Source: Enterovirga sp.
GTDB lineage: Bacteria; Pseudomonadota; Alphaproteobacteria; Rhizobiales; Beijerinckiaceae
DNA: 7,201 nucleotides
Assembly: GCA_028290385.1 (NCBI GenBank)
Contig: JAQGJZ010000012.1
Location: 1-7,201, forward strand
Direction of reading: 5' to 3'
Shown: in pieces, positions 6,267 to 7,201 of the stretch
Numbering within the stretch: position 1 is the first letter of the stretch
How the letters are laid out: each line of letters begins with the position of its first letter
Notes under the pieces: generated by a model
Databases searched by the model: none
Told to the model about the DNA's origin: nothing
What the model saw: the letters and a program-made list of their open reading frames with translations, nothing else
Position numbers and translations under genes: made by a program

Positions 6267-6284
6267 CGCCGGTCGGCACTGGCG
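6267..6284 (+). terminator. Hairpin after the transpeptidase gene, possible terminator
   Basis: CGCCGGT (6267-6273) pairs with ACTGGCG (6278-6284), including one G-T wobble, around the loop CGGC, starting eight bases after the transpeptidase stop. No T-tract follows, so termination is uncertain; it might instead stabilise the transcript end. The downstream gene starts 50 bases later. Confidence 0.3.
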
Positions 6285-6333
6285 CCGGGCCATAACTTGG
6301 CGGATGCTGCGGATGTCCTGGGGAGGGCATCTC

Positions 6334-6537
6334 GTGCGCACGCTTCTGACTGTCGTTCTCCTTGGCGCGGCATGCTGCCTCGCTCCGCCTTCGCAAGCGC
6401 AAATGGGCATGTCGACGACGCCGTTGATCGGGGGCGCACCGGCGACGTCGCGCTCCGAACCGGCTCAGACCGAGCCGGATCGGCCAAAGCCCCGCAAACA
6501 AGCGAAGGCTCCGCGCCGGAGCAAAGTGAAGCGGTAG
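6334..6537 (+). CDS. Small secreted protein with strongly basic C-terminal tail, function unknown
   Basis: I do not recognise this family. A GTG at 6334 lies seven bases after GGAGG (6322-6326, within GGGGAGGG), the best ribosome binding site in this part of the window, and gives a 67-residue product. ATGs at 6304 and 6313 are in frame but poorly placed, and would overlap or precede that site. The N-terminus VRTLLTVVLLGAACCLAPPS followed by QA is a signal peptide with likely cleavage after SQA (residue 22). The mature part is about 45 residues: a short neutral stretch (MGMSTTPLIGGAPATS), then a Pro-, Lys- and Arg-rich tail in which about 10 of the last 18 residues are basic. There are no cysteines after cleavage. 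Such a tail could bind anionic cell-wall polymers, lipopolysaccharide or nucleic acid. It sits between the transpeptidase and the MFS gene on the same strand. Confidence 0.72.
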   Translation: MRTLLTVVLLGAACCLAPPSQAQMGMSTTPLIGGAPATSRSEPAQTEPDRPKPRKQAKAPRRSKVKR

Positions 6538-6603
6538 CGCCGCCGAGGTTGCCCCGCCGCGGTTTCGCGCGTTAAGCCCGCATCCGGCGAGGGTGAGGGC
6601 AGG

Positions 6604-7201
6604 GTGGCGGAAGCGGTCGATCCGGAAGACGGGCTCCCGGTTCCGCAGCGCTATTGGTCCATTGCGGTCATCGCACTCGCCATCACGATGGCGGTGCTCG
6701 ATGGCGCCATCGCGAATGTCGCGCTGCCGACCATCGCACGCGAATTGCGGATCGATTCGGCCGACGCGATCTGGATCGTGAATGCGTTCCAGCTCGCGGT
6801 CGTGGTCTCGCTCCTGCCCTTCGCCTCGCTCGGCGAAAGGATCGGCTACGCGCGCGTTTATCTGATCGGGCTCGCGCTGTTCACGGTCGCCTCGCTCGGC
6901 TGCGCGCTGTCCTCGACCCTGCTCGAACTCACGGTGGCGCGCATCCTCCAGGGATTCGGCGCCGCCGGGATCATGGCGATCAACGCCGCGCTGGTTCGCT
7001 TCACCTATCCGTCCCGCATGCTCGGGCGCGGCATCGGGCTGAACGCCTTCGTGGTCTCCTTCGCGTCCGCGATCGGGCCGACGACCGGGTCTGCGATCCT
7101 GGCCACCGCCTCCTGGCAATGGCTGTTCGCCATCAACGTGCCCATCGGCATCGTCACCTTTGCCATTGCCCTCAAGGCCCTGCCGCGCACCGTCCGGACG
7201 G
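6604..7201 (+). CDS. MFS transporter, DHA2 (EmrB/QacA-type) drug:H+ antiporter family, N-terminal part (3' end cut)
   Basis: This is an inner-membrane proton-coupled exporter, probably of 14 helices when complete; 199 residues are visible. Helices are apparent at about 18-40, 57-77, 85-103, 108-131, 145-167 and 170-190. Family motifs: VLDGAIANVALPTIA (31-45, the helix 1 DHA2 signature with Asp33), SLGERIGYARVY (75-86, motif A in loop 2-3), VARILQGFGAAG (111-122, motif B with Arg113), and SAIGPTTGSAI (155-165, antiporter motif C in helix 5). Motif A has Glu78 where Asp is more common. The GTG at 6604 is the only start in frame after the previous stop (6535-6537); the next ATG (6688) would cut helix 1. 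A GAGGG (6595-6599) lies four bases upstream. The substrate cannot be inferred. It starts 66 bases after the small secreted protein, so co-transcription is possible. Confidence 0.93.
   Translation, partial: MAEAVDPEDGLPVPQRYWSIAVIALAITMAVLDGAIANVALPTIARELRIDSADAIWIVNAFQLAVVVSLLPFASLGERIGYARVYLIGLALFTVASLGCALSSTLLELTVARILQGFGAAGIMAINAALVRFTYPSRMLGRGIGLNAFVVSFASAIGPTTGSAILATASWQWLFAINVPIGIVTFAIALKALPRTVRT

Noticed and set aside
6256..7119. 287-codon - strand ORF opposite the small secreted protein and the MFS gene
   Set aside because: It opposes two supported + strand genes, and its Asp/Arg/Glu/Gly-rich product has no motif.

Overview
The window looks like chromosomal sequence from a high-GC alphaproteobacterium, most likely in the Hyphomicrobiales (Methylobacteriaceae-like). 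The evidence is a strong G/C bias at third codon positions, GTG and probably CTG starts, an aroC-ribB gene pair, a RibB with a degenerate GTP-cyclohydrolase-like tail, and a CtrA-like TTAG-N7-TTAAC site upstream of a cell-wall gene. The taxonomic call is inference from these traits and not from a database match. I see no mobile element, CRISPR array, tRNA or rRNA.

Layout. Positions 1-4520 form one co-directional block on the + strand: the 3' end of aroC (chorismate synthase), a doubtful 36-codon ORF overlapping its stop, ribB (RibBX-type dihydroxybutanone phosphate synthase), a Tat-exported six-bladed Kelch protein, and an FAD-dependent aromatic-ring-hydroxylase-type monooxygenase whose only plausible start is a CTG. 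A histone-deacetylase-family amidohydrolase lies on the - strand at 4535-5464 and converges on the monooxygenase. The two stop codons are separated by only 14 bases, and a short perfect hairpin overlaps the deacetylase stop codon. A 204-base divergent intergenic region (5465-5668) holds the CtrA-like site. It is followed on the + strand by a lipoprotein L,D-transpeptidase (5669-6259), a small secreted protein with a very basic tail (6334-6537), and the first ~200 residues of a DHA2-family MFS exporter that runs off the right edge.

How the genes may work together. AroC needs reduced FMN, RibB makes the four-carbon precursor of riboflavin, and the monooxygenase uses FAD, so the left block has a flavin theme. 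Whether this reflects co-regulation or chance is not shown by the sequence. The right block is envelope-directed: a peptidoglycan crosslinking lipoprotein, a small exported polycationic protein and a membrane exporter.

Most of the window is ordinary chromosomal gene content, and I do not see a clearly new multi-gene system. The points most worth checking are the CTG start (or the alternative readings of the in-frame TAG before it), the CtrA-like site before the transpeptidase gene, the small basic secreted protein, and the degenerate RibA-like domain.
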